Below, piece after piece: positions 43,538 through 52,011 of a DNA stretch of 64,000 nt; the stretch's first letter is position 1, and every line of letters starts with the position of its first letter. The stretch comes from Bradyrhizobium diazoefficiens (GTDB lineage Bacteria; Pseudomonadota; Alphaproteobacteria; Rhizobiales; Xanthobacteraceae). The notes below the pieces were generated by a model that saw only the letters and a program-made list of their open reading frames with translations, made no database searches and was not told where the DNA came from. The position numbers and the translations under genes were made by a program. The stretch spans positions 682,001-746,000 of the forward strand of contig NZ_CP067100.1 of the NCBI RefSeq assembly GCF_016616235.1. The letters run 5' to 3'.

Positions 43538-44646
43538 GCCACGAGTCCTCGCTGTGACAGTTCTTCGGTGGCTTTTTCCGCCCGATCTTCCGCGATCTGA
43601 TCCGCCAGATAACCGGCGAGTTCGTCGAGGCCTTCTTCGAAGCCAACGCGCGGCTCGAAACCGAGCGCGTCACGGGCCTTGCTGATATCAGCAAAGCAAT
43701 GGCGAATATCGCCTGCGCGATATTTTCCGGTGATCTCCGGCGCAATGCCAGGTCGGCCCATCACCCGGGCCAGATCGTGGGCGACGGACAAGATGGTGCG
43801 GCTTTGCCCGGAGCCGATGTTGAACACGTCGTCGCTGCGATCGCTCTCAAGCGCGAGAACGCAGGCGCGCGCAACATCGGTGACATGGATGAAGTCACGG
43901 CGTTGCAGCCCGTCCTCGAATACGAGCGGGGGACGGTTGTTCAACAGGCGCGCCGCAAAAATCGCCAGCACGCCGGTGTAAGGGTTGGACAACGCCTGAT
44001 GCGGCCCGAATACGTTGAAGAAGCGCAAAGCCACGGTGGGAATGCCGTAGGCCTTGGCGATGATCAGGCACATCCGTTCCTGTGCGTATTTGTTCAAGGC
44101 GTAGATCGAGCTGAGTGTCGGCTGCTTGGACTCGGGCGTCGGCAACGGTTCAAGCGGCCTGCCGTCATCGTCTCTCAGTTCCCATTGCCCTTTCCGCAAT
44201 TGACCGATCGTGCGTTCGGCGGGTGCGACGACGGAACCGTCGGCCGAGCGGCAAAGTCCTTCGCCATAGATGCTCATCGATGAGGCGACGACGAGCCGTT
44301 CGACGGGCCGCTTGGAAAGCGCTTCGAGCAGCATCGCGGTTCCGAGTTCGTTGGTTCTGACATACGAAGCGATGTCGTACATGCTCTGTCCGACCCCAAC
44401 GGACGATGCCAGATGCAGCACCATGTCAGCACCGCGCAGCGCGCGCTCGATCGCAAGCGCGTCGGTGATGTCACCGACGACGAGTTCGGCGGCCTTGTCG
44501 AGGTAGAGCGGTCGATGGCGTTGCGAGCCGTGAACTTGCGGCGAGAGGTTGTCGAGCAGCCTGACTTCGTGGCCGGCTGCCAAAAGGGCGTCGGCTGCAT
44601 GTGAGCCGATGAAGCCGGCGCCACCCGTAATCAGTACTCGTGCCAT
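43534..44646 (-). CDS. NAD-dependent sugar-nucleotide epimerase/dehydratase
   Basis: This 370-residue extended SDR has the NAD loop [25 protein letters not shown] and YALNKYAQE (Tyr-x3-Lys). It has RFFNVFGPHQALSNPYTGVLAIF, as in UDP-glucose/galactose-type 4-epimerases. The start at 44646 (MARVLITGG) has a GGAGAG ribosome site; a longer reading from 44751 or 44670 would prefix an unconserved stretch. It lies at the head of the second half of the cluster, after a 215-base gap. The substrate could be a UDP-hexose or UDP-pentose. Confidence 0.83.
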   Translation of the reverse strand: MARVLITGGAGFIGSHAADALLAAGHEVRLLDNLSPQVHGSQRHRPLYLDKAAELVVGDITDALAIERALRGADMVLHLASSVGVGQSMYDIASYVRTNELGTAMLLEALSKRPVERLVVASSMSIYGEGLCRSADGSVVAPAERTIGQLRKGQWELRDDDGRPLEPLPTPESKQPTLSSIYALNKYAQERMCLIIAKAYGIPTVALRFFNVFGPHQALSNPYTGVLAIFAARLLNNRPPLVFEDGLQRRDFIHVTDVARACVLALESDRSDDVFNIGSGQSRTILSVAHDLARVMGRPGIAPEITGKYRAGDIRHCFADISKARDALGFEPRVGFEEGLDELAGYLADQIAEDRAEKATEELSQRGLVA

Positions 44647-44861
44647 CCGCTGGCTCTCCTTGCTCGACATCAGACGGTCTCGCGACCGATCAGCGATTGG
44701 GAGTGAAAGCGCCTCGGGAGAGTTGGGTCGAACGACCGCGCGCTTGATCACATGTGTGAGTTAGAAGCAGCGCAAGGAATGTTGGTTCCTAGCAAATGTA
44801 CAAACAAAGATTCCACTAACCTAGATCAATAACATGGGTGAGTCCGCGCGGGTCCGTTATG
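44647..44861. other. Internal gap in the cluster, possible second promoter
   Basis: This is the only sizeable break between genes in the 15-gene cluster. The plus-strand sequence at 44816-44829 reads CTAACCTAGATCAA. One half (GATCAA, that is TTGATC on the minus strand) fits the FixK/FNR/Crp half-site and the other half is degenerate. With AT-rich sequence next to it, the gap could hold a promoter for the downstream eight genes. This is weak evidence. Confidence 0.3.
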
Positions 44862-46061
44862 TCAGAACGGGACTCCGCAGGCCGGCGGTGGAAGTCCGAG
44901 ATGATGTGCGACCGTCGCGCCCATATCGGCAAAACCGTTGCGCCTGCCAATCGGCGAATGGCGCGGCGCACCGGCGAGCAGCACGGGGACCTGCTCGCGC
45001 GTGTGATCGCTGCCGGCCCAGGTCGGGTCGCAACCGTGGTCCGCGGTCACGATCAGGAGATCGCCCGACTTCAGCCGGTTCAGCAGCTCGGGAAGACGAG
45101 CATCGAACCTCTCGAGAGCCAAAGCATACCCAGCAACGTCACGACGATGGCCATAAACCGTATCAAAGTCGACAAAATTGGCGAACAACAGCCCGCCGTC
45201 CGCCAGATGATCCCATCCCTCCAGCAGACAATCGAACAGCGCATCGTTGCCGTCGCCTCGCTTGTTCAGTCCGGTTCCGCGGTGAGCGAAGATGTCGTCG
45301 ATCTTGCCGATCGAAACGATGTCGCGGCGCTCCGCCTCGGCAATGTCCAGGATGGTCGGCTCCGGAGGCGGCACCGCAAAATCGCGCCGGTGTGACGTTC
45401 GTTTGAAGTCTTGAGGGGACGTCCCAGTGAAAGGCCGCGCGATCACCCGGCCGATGTTGAAGCGATCGACCAGCCGCCGGGCCACCCGGCAAACGTCGTA
45501 AAGCCGGTCCAGTCCAAAACTCTGCTCATGGGCGGCAATCTGGAACACACTGTCTGCGGACGTGTAGCAGATCGGCTTGCCGGATTGCAGGTGATGTTCC
45601 CCCAGTTGCTCGATGATCTCGGTTCCGGAGGCATGCCGGTTGCCAAGAATGCCGGGCAGCGCGGCTCCCGCAATCAGGTCGTCGATCAGCTTTTGCGGAA
45701 AGCAGGGTTCTGTCTTCGGGAAATAGCCCCAATCGAACCTGACGGGCACGCCGGCAATCTCCCAATGCCCGGAGGGCGTATCCTTTCCGCGGGACTGTTC
45801 GCTGGCGCATCCGAATTGCGAGCCGAAATCGCCGCGATGGGCGAGACCCGGCAGCTCACGGCCGGTGGCAAGGCGGCTCGCCTCGCCGAGCCCCAGTCCG
45901 ACCAGATGAGGCAGGTGCAGCGGTCCCGCGCGCGCATCGCTGTCCGCATCCCCGAGGGCGCAGGCTTCGGCGATATGACCGATCGTATCCGCGCCTTCGT
46001 CACCGTAGGTCGCCGCGTCCGGCGCGGCACCGATCCCGACCGAATCCATCACGAGGATCAT
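44862..46061 (-). CDS. deoB: Phosphopentomutase
   Basis: This 399-residue enzyme of the alkaline-phosphatase superfamily interconverts ribose-1-phosphate (or deoxyribose-1-phosphate) and the 5-phosphate. Metal and active-site motifs are present: [12 protein letters not shown] (Asp6), [10 protein letters not shown] with the phospho-acceptor Thr, [20 protein letters not shown] and [11 protein letters not shown]. The length is normal. Here it is far from any nucleoside-salvage gene and sits inside a glycosylation cluster, so it may supply or activate a pentose phosphate for the pathway. The start ATG 46061 overlaps the upstream stop by 4 bases; ATG 46070 would overlap by 13. Confidence 0.92.
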   Translation of the reverse strand: MILVMDSVGIGAAPDAATYGDEGADTIGHIAEACALGDADSDARAGPLHLPHLVGLGLGEASRLATGRELPGLAHRGDFGSQFGCASEQSRGKDTPSGHWEIAGVPVRFDWGYFPKTEPCFPQKLIDDLIAGAALPGILGNRHASGTEIIEQLGEHHLQSGKPICYTSADSVFQIAAHEQSFGLDRLYDVCRVARRLVDRFNIGRVIARPFTGTSPQDFKRTSHRRDFAVPPPEPTILDIAEAERRDIVSIGKIDDIFAHRGTGLNKRGDGNDALFDCLLEGWDHLADGGLLFANFVDFDTVYGHRRDVAGYALALERFDARLPELLNRLKSGDLLIVTADHGCDPTWAGSDHTREQVPVLLAGAPRHSPIGRRNGFADMGATVAHHLGLPPPACGVPF

Positions 46062-47011
46062 GGCGCGCATAGCGGCAGAGTTTCCGGTTCGAATGGTGCG
46101 GGCGCGGCAGCACGTGCCGCCGGCACATCACAATAGCGGCGAAGCATCTGCGCGCAAAAATCGGCGAATTCGTCTGCATCGATGGGAGGACTGGTGTGAT
46201 GCGGCGCGATGCCGCGGTGCTCCGGCGTGAAGCAGAACGTCACTGTCACCTCGAATTCCGCCAGTGCCTCCATCTGCCTGTCGAACCAGTCGAGAGCGTT
46301 TGGACGAAAGCTGTCGGCCCAGGATAATCCGGTTCGCACATGCTTGACGCCGAGGCGCCGCATCCAACGCACGGCGTCGTCGAGACGATGATCGTTGAAA
46401 TGAAACCATTGGCACAGTCCCATCACGTCAGCGTACTGTTCGAAGCTCTTGAGCGCGGCCTTGGGCGTCCCATCCTCGCGCAGCAAGCCCATATGGAAAT
46501 GACGATAATAGGATGATCCCTCGGCTTCGCGATGCCGCGTCGTTGCTTCCCAGGTCGAAGGAAGATCGTAGAGGCTGTACCAATGGATGCGTTGAGCACG
46601 CCCTGCGAGCAATTCGGCCGTGCGGCGGAGCCCCCAATCCTGAACCTCTTCGGCTCCGAACGAGGATACGCCGACTTCCGTCACCCACACCGGCAATGGC
46701 ACAACGGCCTGGATTTCCGCCAGTTTATTCGGCCACTGATCGATCTGCCAAAGATTCCAGTCGAGCGGAAAGCCATGCACGGCGACCACGTCGACATGAT
46801 CGAGCACGCCGCGCATCTTCATGTTTTCCATGAAGGAGGGATCAATCGGCGAAATGCCCCCCAGCACCCGCGTCAGCGTTGGATGCACGGCGCGAATCGC
46901 CCGGCTCGCGGCGATGGTCATCTCCGCAAAACGCTCCCAACCGGGATCGAGCTGAAGGTCCCAATGAGATTTATTGTTCGGCTCGTTCCATATCTTCGCA
47001 GCCTCGATCAT
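46058..47011 (-). CDS. Glycosidase-like TIM barrel, apparently circularly permuted
   Basis: This 317-residue relative of GH39-like glycosidases has the acid/base motif WNEPNN (Glu10) at the very N terminus and nucleophile [10 protein letters not shown] (Glu112). In ordinary members WNEPN follows about 100-150 residues of barrel. Here that missing front appears at the C terminus: [30 protein letters not shown], then [14 protein letters not shown] and [13 protein letters not shown], the strands that normally precede WNEPN. So strands 4-8 come first and 1-3 last. I recall homologues with this arrangement, so it is not an assembly error. It may hydrolyse or transfer a sugar in the pathway. Start and stop overlap neighbours by 4 bases. 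Confidence 0.75.
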   Translation of the reverse strand: MIEAAKIWNEPNNKSHWDLQLDPGWERFAEMTIAASRAIRAVHPTLTRVLGGISPIDPSFMENMKMRGVLDHVDVVAVHGFPLDWNLWQIDQWPNKLAEIQAVVPLPVWVTEVGVSSFGAEEVQDWGLRRTAELLAGRAQRIHWYSLYDLPSTWEATTRHREAEGSSYYRHFHMGLLREDGTPKAALKSFEQYADVMGLCQWFHFNDHRLDDAVRWMRRLGVKHVRTGLSWADSFRPNALDWFDRQMEALAEFEVTVTFCFTPEHRGIAPHHTSPPIDADEFADFCAQMLRRYCDVPAARAAAPAPFEPETLPLCAP

Positions 47012-47772
47012 CGCTCGGCACCTCGCGACATCTCGAGGATCGGAACATCCGGCGGCCTTGTGATACGCCGGCAGAGATAGACCTCTTCTTCCGGATGCGC
47101 AGCAATGGCAAAACCGGCGCTGCGGAGCATGGCTTCCACGCAGGCCCTGTTCGGCGCCCACCAGTTGGTCGGGTCGTCGGCGTATTTGTGCTCGATGAAA
47201 TGCATTTTGGGATAGCCCGGACTACCAAAATGCGAGGTGCTCCAGAAATCGTAGTTGCGCTCGACTGTGTCCACCTGATCGGACCCGCGCAGCATCGACT
47301 GAAACAGCAACAGATCGCGCGCGACATGCTCGTGGATCAGGTCGAGCGCAAGCAGAGGGTGGCGCAGGTGATAGAGCACGCCCATGAAGATCACGAGATC
47401 GAATTTCTCGCCGAGCTGGCCGACATCGTAGGTCGACATCTTGCGAAACTCGATCTTGAGACCGTTGACGTCGGCGGCGAATCTCGCCTGTTCCAGATAT
47501 TCTTCGTCGGTGTCGAGGCCGAGCACGCGTTCGGCGCCGCGGCGCTTCATTTCCATCGCATAGAATCCGGCGTTGCAGCCGATGTCGAGCACAGTCTTGC
47601 CCTGCAGATTGTCAGGAATGACCCCGGAGAACCGACGCCATTTCACCTGCGGATAATCCCCGAGAAAATGCGACGGCGCCGTGCTGACGCCTTTCAGATC
47701 CAGATTGTGAAACCACGGCCCCAGCGCCGCGACACGGCGGCGAATTTCTTCCTTGGAGCGGACATCGGTCAT
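47008..47772 (-). CDS. SAM-dependent methyltransferase (mo5U/DUF1698-like)
   Basis: This 254-residue class I methyltransferase has its SAM loop VLDIGCNAGFYAMEMKRRGA near residue 63-82, GLDTDEEYLEQARFAA, and FDLVIFMGVLYHLRHPLLALDLI as motif II/III. The WWAPNRACVEAMLRSAGF stretch is shared with CmoB/DUF1698-type proteins and with the 'Rta_06860' methyltransferases that I recall in the rhizo-twelve cassette. It likely methylates a sugar or a small acceptor made by the cluster. The ATG at 47772 overlaps the nucleotidyltransferase stop. Confidence 0.83.
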   Translation of the reverse strand: MTDVRSKEEIRRRVAALGPWFHNLDLKGVSTAPSHFLGDYPQVKWRRFSGVIPDNLQGKTVLDIGCNAGFYAMEMKRRGAERVLGLDTDEEYLEQARFAADVNGLKIEFRKMSTYDVGQLGEKFDLVIFMGVLYHLRHPLLALDLIHEHVARDLLLFQSMLRGSDQVDTVERNYDFWSTSHFGSPGYPKMHFIEHKYADDPTNWWAPNRACVEAMLRSAGFAIAAHPEEEVYLCRRITRPPDVPILEMSRGAER

Positions 47773-48575
47773 GAGGTCCCTCCAATGGACAGGGGCGAAG
47801 CTGTTTGGACGTCGATTGAAGCAAATGGGGCAGGTCCAGTCTGGCCATCGAGGGGCGGTTTGTCGGACAGGAGCGCCATCGCCGTCCGGTAGCCGTTGAG
47901 GGTGCCGACGTCGACATAGGAGTCGCCCGCCTTGATGCCGGTGGCGCGCCCGCCGGCGGCGAGGTACGCATTCACCAGCGTCCCGAAATATTCGTCCTGA
48001 CAACCCCGCTGCTTCCACAGCAGTTGCAAATCCCGGAAGCCCGTAGTCGACATCCGAAACGCGCCCCAGATCCAGTTCGACCTTGCGTTCGGCTGTTTGA
48101 CCTGAATCTCGCGCACCTGCTCGCCATCCAGCACCACCGCATCGAAGAATTCGGGGTGCTCGACCGGAAACAGCAGGAAGGACAGGTCGACGTCGGGCAA
48201 GGCTGCGAGCGCGGCCTTCGGAAACCAGACCGTATCCGGAAGCCCGACCAGCACGTCTTCGCGGTCGCCCGCGACAGTACTTGCCCGGAAAACAGCGTCG
48301 CACAGGCCCGACGGCTGCGGCTGCACGACATAGGCAAGCTGCGCATTGTCATAATGGTCGCCGAAATATTCCAGAATATCGGACTTGCCGGGTGAGATAA
48401 CGAAGCAAATCTTGTCGGCGCCACCGAGGATCAGGCGTTCGACAAGGTATTCCGAAACAGCACAAGGGCGATCAACGCCGTTGTCCAGGCGACTTCCCAC
48501 TGGCAGCAATTCCTTCGAGAAGGCCAATGGCTGAATGCGGCTGCCGCGTCCGGCCGCTGGAACGATGCCCCACAT
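47769..48575 (-). CDS. Sugar-1-phosphate nucleotidyltransferase
   Basis: This 268-residue GT-A-fold nucleotidyltransferase opens with WGIVPAAGRGSRIQPLAFSKELLPVG, the G-x-G-x-R and later Lys of the RmlA/GlmU type. GLCDAVFRA and VGLPDTVWFP follow as the sugar and metal sites, then YVDVGTLNGY near the end. It activates a sugar phosphate as an NDP-sugar. The base and sugar are not deducible. The start MWGIVPAAG is 1 base after the upstream glycosyltransferase stop; the longer upstream reading is noise inside that gene. Confidence 0.83.
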   Translation of the reverse strand: MWGIVPAAGRGSRIQPLAFSKELLPVGSRLDNGVDRPCAVSEYLVERLILGGADKICFVISPGKSDILEYFGDHYDNAQLAYVVQPQPSGLCDAVFRASTVAGDREDVLVGLPDTVWFPKAALAALPDVDLSFLLFPVEHPEFFDAVVLDGEQVREIQVKQPNARSNWIWGAFRMSTTGFRDLQLLWKQRGCQDEYFGTLVNAYLAAGGRATGIKAGDSYVDVGTLNGYRTAMALLSDKPPLDGQTGPAPFASIDVQTASPLSIGGTS

Positions 48576-48576
48576 G

Positions 48577-49680
48577 TCAGGCTCCCTGCGCCTCAGGTTG
48601 ACGGACGCCGCGATTGGCCGCGCGCTCGAGCAAGGCGACCAGTTCTGCCGCCCGCGTCTGCGAGCTGTGCTGCTCGAGCGTTCGCTGGCGAGCTCGCTTG
48701 GCGATGGTCGCCAGCTCGCTCTCACCGAGCTGCAAGGCATCGAGCGTGTCCTGCGAACTTGCGGTCAGGATGATCTCCTCGCCGGGCGCGAAGAACTCAT
48801 CGATGCCCGGCCAGCTGTCGCTCAGCAGCGGAGCGCCGCAAGCCGACGCTTCGAACAGGCGGCCCGAAGGACACCAGCCCATTTCCGCCATCGCGCGGCG
48901 GGTGACGTTGAGGGTCAACCGCGACGACGCATAGAACGGCGGGTGCTCCGAGGGCGGCAGGTGCCGGACGAAATAGATGTTTGGCGACCACGGAAAATCC
49001 GGTGGATATTGCGCGCCGCCGATCAGAAACCGCAGGTCCTGGCGCGACCGTGCGGGCGTGACCAACAGGCTTTCGAGCGCAGCTTGCCGGTCTTCCGAGT
49101 AGGTGCCCAGATAGGAAAGATCGCAACGATAATGCGGCTCGGGAGCAGCCGGACAATGGACGTCGGCGTCGACGTGTCCATAAAGCGGTTGGATGTCGTG
49201 CGCGCCGAGCTTGCGGCGAAACGCGTCGAACAGCCGCTGGCCGCCGGTGAAGCTCAGCACCAGAGCAAATCCATCGAGGCCCCGAGGTCCGATGTAGGGC
49301 ACGCTCTCTCCGGCCTGGAGCGTCGCCAGCGTCACCGGCGTGTCGAGATCGTAGAAAACGGGAAGAGCGCGGTGCTGGTCGAGCAGGAGCTCGGTCGCAG
49401 CCAGCGCATCGGGACAATAGGAGGTCACGATCGCGGCGTCGGCTTCCAGCACGGCGGAACGTGCCAGCGATCTGACTTCCTCCCACGCCGAATAGAGCAC
49501 GAGCCGGCCGCCTGGAATTTCGAAAAAATCCCTGGCGTTCGCATAATAGGGAACGTCGCGCTCGAAGAACGCGACGGAATGTCCTGACAGGACGAGGTGC
49601 TTGCACAGCCCACGCCACAGCGTCGCGTGTCCGTTCGCCCAGGATGAAGAGATGGTCAGGCCAAAGATAACGATCCTCAC
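48577..49680 (-). CDS. CgeB-like glycosyltransferase, copy D
   Basis: This 367-residue paralogue of copy A has [80 protein letters not shown] and GRLFEASACGAPLLSDSWPG. The GTG at 49680 was chosen because it begins the family N terminus and overlaps the histidine-phosphatase stop (GTGA); the long open frame upstream is antisense noise. It is separated from copies A-C by ten genes, so duplication was followed by rearrangement, or the cluster was assembled in two blocks. Confidence 0.82.
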   Translation of the reverse strand: MRIVIFGLTISSSWANGHATLWRGLCKHLVLSGHSVAFFERDVPYYANARDFFEIPGGRLVLYSAWEEVRSLARSAVLEADAAIVTSYCPDALAATELLLDQHRALPVFYDLDTPVTLATLQAGESVPYIGPRGLDGFALVLSFTGGQRLFDAFRRKLGAHDIQPLYGHVDADVHCPAAPEPHYRCDLSYLGTYSEDRQAALESLLVTPARSRQDLRFLIGGAQYPPDFPWSPNIYFVRHLPPSEHPPFYASSRLTLNVTRRAMAEMGWCPSGRLFEASACGAPLLSDSWPGIDEFFAPGEEIILTASSQDTLDALQLGESELATIAKRARQRTLEQHSSQTRAAELVALLERAANRGVRQPEAQGA

Positions 49681-50273
49681 GCCGGCACCTGTTGATTGAT
49701 CTGCGATACGCGAATGCCGTTGTCGTCCACGACCAGCGTGCTGATGCTGGCGGGGTCCACCCCGATCGAAAGGAAGTTGTCCAGCGGAATCCGTGAATAG
49801 TGCAGCAGGGCTGCCCGGATCGGCTCGGCGTGGCTGACGATGACGATCGGCCCGGGAATCTGAAGCGTGCGGAGTTGCTCGAGATGCCGGACCACACGTT
49901 GCTGCAGCTCCCACATGCTTTCGCCGTTCGGCGGCCGGCAGGCGCCGCGGCATGCATTCCACCTGGTCCAGCGGCGGTCGGATTCGAGATCGGCAAACGA
50001 GCGTGAGGTCCAATCTCCGAGGTCGATCTCATCGAAGGCGGGAACGATCTCGACGGGCACGCCAAAACGCGCGGCAAGGATGAATGCAGATTGCTGCGTT
50101 CGACGCTGCGGGCTTGATTGTATCGCCGCAGGCACCCCCGGGATCATCTCCGCGCAGCGGGCCATTTGCTGACAACCGAGATCGTCGAGCTCGACGCCCG
50201 GCATCCTGCCGCACAATTTAACGCCGAGCAGGGCATGATGACCGTGGCGCACGAGGTGAATCGTTTTCACCAT
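49677..50273 (-). CDS. Histidine phosphatase superfamily protein
   Basis: This 198-residue enzyme of the phosphoglycerate-mutase-like branch has LVRHG near residue 6-11 with its catalytic His, FDEIDLGDWTSR (acid Glu in the usual GxWEG position) and VIVSHAEPIRAALLH with the second His. It would dephosphorylate a small sugar or inositol phosphate. Directly after inositol-1-phosphate synthase, an inositol-phosphate phosphatase role is attractive but is inference, since the usual enzyme for that step belongs to another family. It lies 7 bases after ino1. Confidence 0.83.
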   Translation of the reverse strand: MVKTIHLVRHGHHALLGVKLCGRMPGVELDDLGCQQMARCAEMIPGVPAAIQSSPQRRTQQSAFILAARFGVPVEIVPAFDEIDLGDWTSRSFADLESDRRWTRWNACRGACRPPNGESMWELQQRVVRHLEQLRTLQIPGPIVIVSHAEPIRAALLHYSRIPLDNFLSIGVDPASISTLVVDDNGIRVSQINQQVPA

Positions 50274-50280
50274 GACCGGT

Positions 50281-51375
50281 TCATGCCTCGTCTTCGATGA
50301 AGGCGCGGGTCTTGCGGCGCGCCTCTTCGTCGGTGAACTGCCGCGGCGGCGATTTCATGAAGTAGCTCGAAGGGCCCGTCAGCGCGCCACCGATCCCGCG
50401 ATCCATCGCCAGCTTGGCGCAACGGACGGCATCGATGACGACGCCGGCGGAATTGGGTGAATCCCAGACCTCAAGCCGCACCTCCGCACTCAACGGGACG
50501 CCGCCGAACGTGGTGCCCTCCAGACGAATGTAGGCGAGCTTGCGGTCGGTGAGCCATGGGACGTGGTCGCTGGGGCCGACGTGAACGTTGTCGGCTTCGA
50601 GCGGGACATCGAACTGGCTCGTCACAGCTTGCGTCTTCGATATTTTCTTCGAGGTCAGACGCTCCCGTTCCAGCATGTTTTTGAAATCGGTGTTGCCGCC
50701 GACATTGAGCTGATAGGTGCGGTCCAGCCGTACGCCGCGCTCGCGGAACAGATTGGCGAGAACGCGGTGCAGGATCGTCGCGCCCACCTGGCTCTTGATG
50801 TCGTCGCCGATCACGGGCACGCCGGCCTGCTCGAAGCGGTGACGCCACGCAGGATCGGACGCGATGAAGACCGGAATGCAATTGACAAAGCCGCAGCCGG
50901 CTTCGATCGCGCGGCTGGCGTACCATTCGCTCGCCTTTTGCGAGCCGACCGGAAGATACGACACCACCACATCGGTGCGCGACTTCCTAAGCACGTCCGC
51001 CACGTCGGCTTCAGCTTCACCGGAGATCGGGACGTCATCCTCGAGATAGCGGCCAACGCCGTCGAGCACGGGGCCGCGGCGCACGGTGACTCCGGTTTCT
51101 TCAACGGCAGAAAAGCGATGCGTGTTGTTCGGTCTTGTGAAAATGGCCTCCGCGACATCGCGGCCGACCTTGTTGGCGTTGACGTCGAAGGCTGAGGAAA
51201 TCTCGATATCGCTGATGTGATAGCCACCGACATCGGCATTCATCAATCCCGGCACAGGCTCGTTGGATTTGGCTTCGCGATAATAGGTCAGCCCCTGAAC
51301 GAACGAGCTTGCGCAATTGCCCACTCCGACAAGGCCGACGCGGACGCGCCGCCTGTCTTGAAGACGTGAATGCAT
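50281..51375 (-). CDS. ino1: Inositol-3-phosphate synthase
   Basis: This 364-residue enzyme converts glucose-6-phosphate to myo-inositol-1-phosphate (L-myo-inositol-3-phosphate) with NAD. The N-terminal [18 protein letters not shown] is the NAD-binding motif, and [27 protein letters not shown] and SDHVPWL are family motifs. The length matches the short bacterial/archaeal form. It is the first gene of the 15-gene cluster, so myo-inositol is probably a building block or the start acceptor of the product. Two tandem inverted repeats lie 33-72 bases upstream of the ATG. Confidence 0.9.
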   Translation of the reverse strand: MHSRLQDRRRVRVGLVGVGNCASSFVQGLTYYREAKSNEPVPGLMNADVGGYHISDIEISSAFDVNANKVGRDVAEAIFTRPNNTHRFSAVEETGVTVRRGPVLDGVGRYLEDDVPISGEAEADVADVLRKSRTDVVVSYLPVGSQKASEWYASRAIEAGCGFVNCIPVFIASDPAWRHRFEQAGVPVIGDDIKSQVGATILHRVLANLFRERGVRLDRTYQLNVGGNTDFKNMLERERLTSKKISKTQAVTSQFDVPLEADNVHVGPSDHVPWLTDRKLAYIRLEGTTFGGVPLSAEVRLEVWDSPNSAGVVIDAVRCAKLAMDRGIGGALTGPSSYFMKSPPRQFTDEEARRKTRAFIEDEA

Positions 51376-51407
51376 CGATCATGGCCTCCGGGGAAATGCA
51401 GGGCGCG

Positions 51408-51421
51408 AACGTAAGTACGTT
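51408..51421. promoter_or_regulatory. Inverted repeat 1 upstream of ino1
   Basis: AACGTA and TACGTT are perfectly complementary around AG. The half-site is shared with the larger inverted repeat that begins 4 bases further from ino1. It is a candidate operator for the 15-gene cluster; the regulator is unknown. Confidence 0.5.
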
Positions 51422-51424
51422 GGC

Positions 51425-51447
51425 CGAACGTATGATCGATACGTTCG
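51425..51447. promoter_or_regulatory. Inverted repeat 2 upstream of ino1
   Basis: CGAACGTAT and ATACGTTCG form a perfect 9-base inverted repeat with a 5-base spacer, and it contains the same AACGTA/TACGTT half-sites as repeat 1. Two such sites in tandem suggest cooperative binding by a dimeric repressor. Confidence 0.55.
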
Positions 51448-51510
51448 TTCCTGTGCCGATGACCCGTCGGCCGCCATGCCCGTCGATTTGGCGGTGAAAA
51501 ACCAAAAAAC

Positions 51511-51526
51511 CTTAACCTGGTTTAAG
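51511..51526. promoter_or_regulatory. Palindrome CTTAA-N6-TTAAG in the divergent intergenic region
   Basis: A perfect 5-base inverted repeat with a 6-base spacer lies between ino1 and the small gene at 51733. The core AACCTGGTT is itself symmetrical. It could be an operator for the rightward genes. Short arms make chance possible. Confidence 0.3.
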
Positions 51527-51732
51527 ACGATCGCTTCCGCTGCTGGAACGAAAGGCAGGGTAGAAGAAGATGAAGAAGAAGCTGGCTGCTCCGCGGGAGC
51601 GTTGAAGACGCAGCGATCGCCGACACGAAGATCGTTCGCGCACCGAAAGAACGAATGGCTGCACCGGGCGTTGCATGCAGCAGCGGCTGACCGTCCTTTG
51701 TCGGTCGGTCGGTAGTTCAGAAGGAGCGGCCG

Positions 51733-52011
51733 ATGAGCGACAGCGAAACGACCACCGATCACAAGGTCATTCGGAAATGGATAGAGGAACGCGATGGACG
51801 GCCGGCGACAGTGCGCGCAACCGAAGAGGGCGGACACGCCGGGATCCTCCGGATCGATTTCGGTCCCAAGGAGGATCGACTTGACGAGATCGAATGGGAT
51901 GAATTTTTCCGCAAATTCGACGAGGCTGATCTCGCATTCCTGTATCAGGACCGCACCAAAGACGGAGGCCTGAGCCGGTTTCACAAGTTCGTCCGGCGTT
52001 CCGGCGCATGA
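51733..52011 (+). CDS. Small conserved protein (often mislabelled as branching enzyme)
   Basis: This 92-residue acidic cytosolic protein has the pattern DHKVIRKWIEERDGRPATV, then HAGILRIDFGP and IEWDEFFRKFDEADLAFLYQD. I recognise it as a small family frequently auto-annotated as '1,4-alpha-glucan branching enzyme', although it has none of that enzyme's domains and its function is unknown. AGAAGGAGCGG precedes the ATG. Its stop overlaps the start of the glycosyltransferase gene by 4 bases, so the two are co-translated. Confidence 0.72.
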   Translation: MSDSETTTDHKVIRKWIEERDGRPATVRATEEGGHAGILRIDFGPKEDRLDEIEWDEFFRKFDEADLAFLYQDRTKDGGLSRFHKFVRRSGA

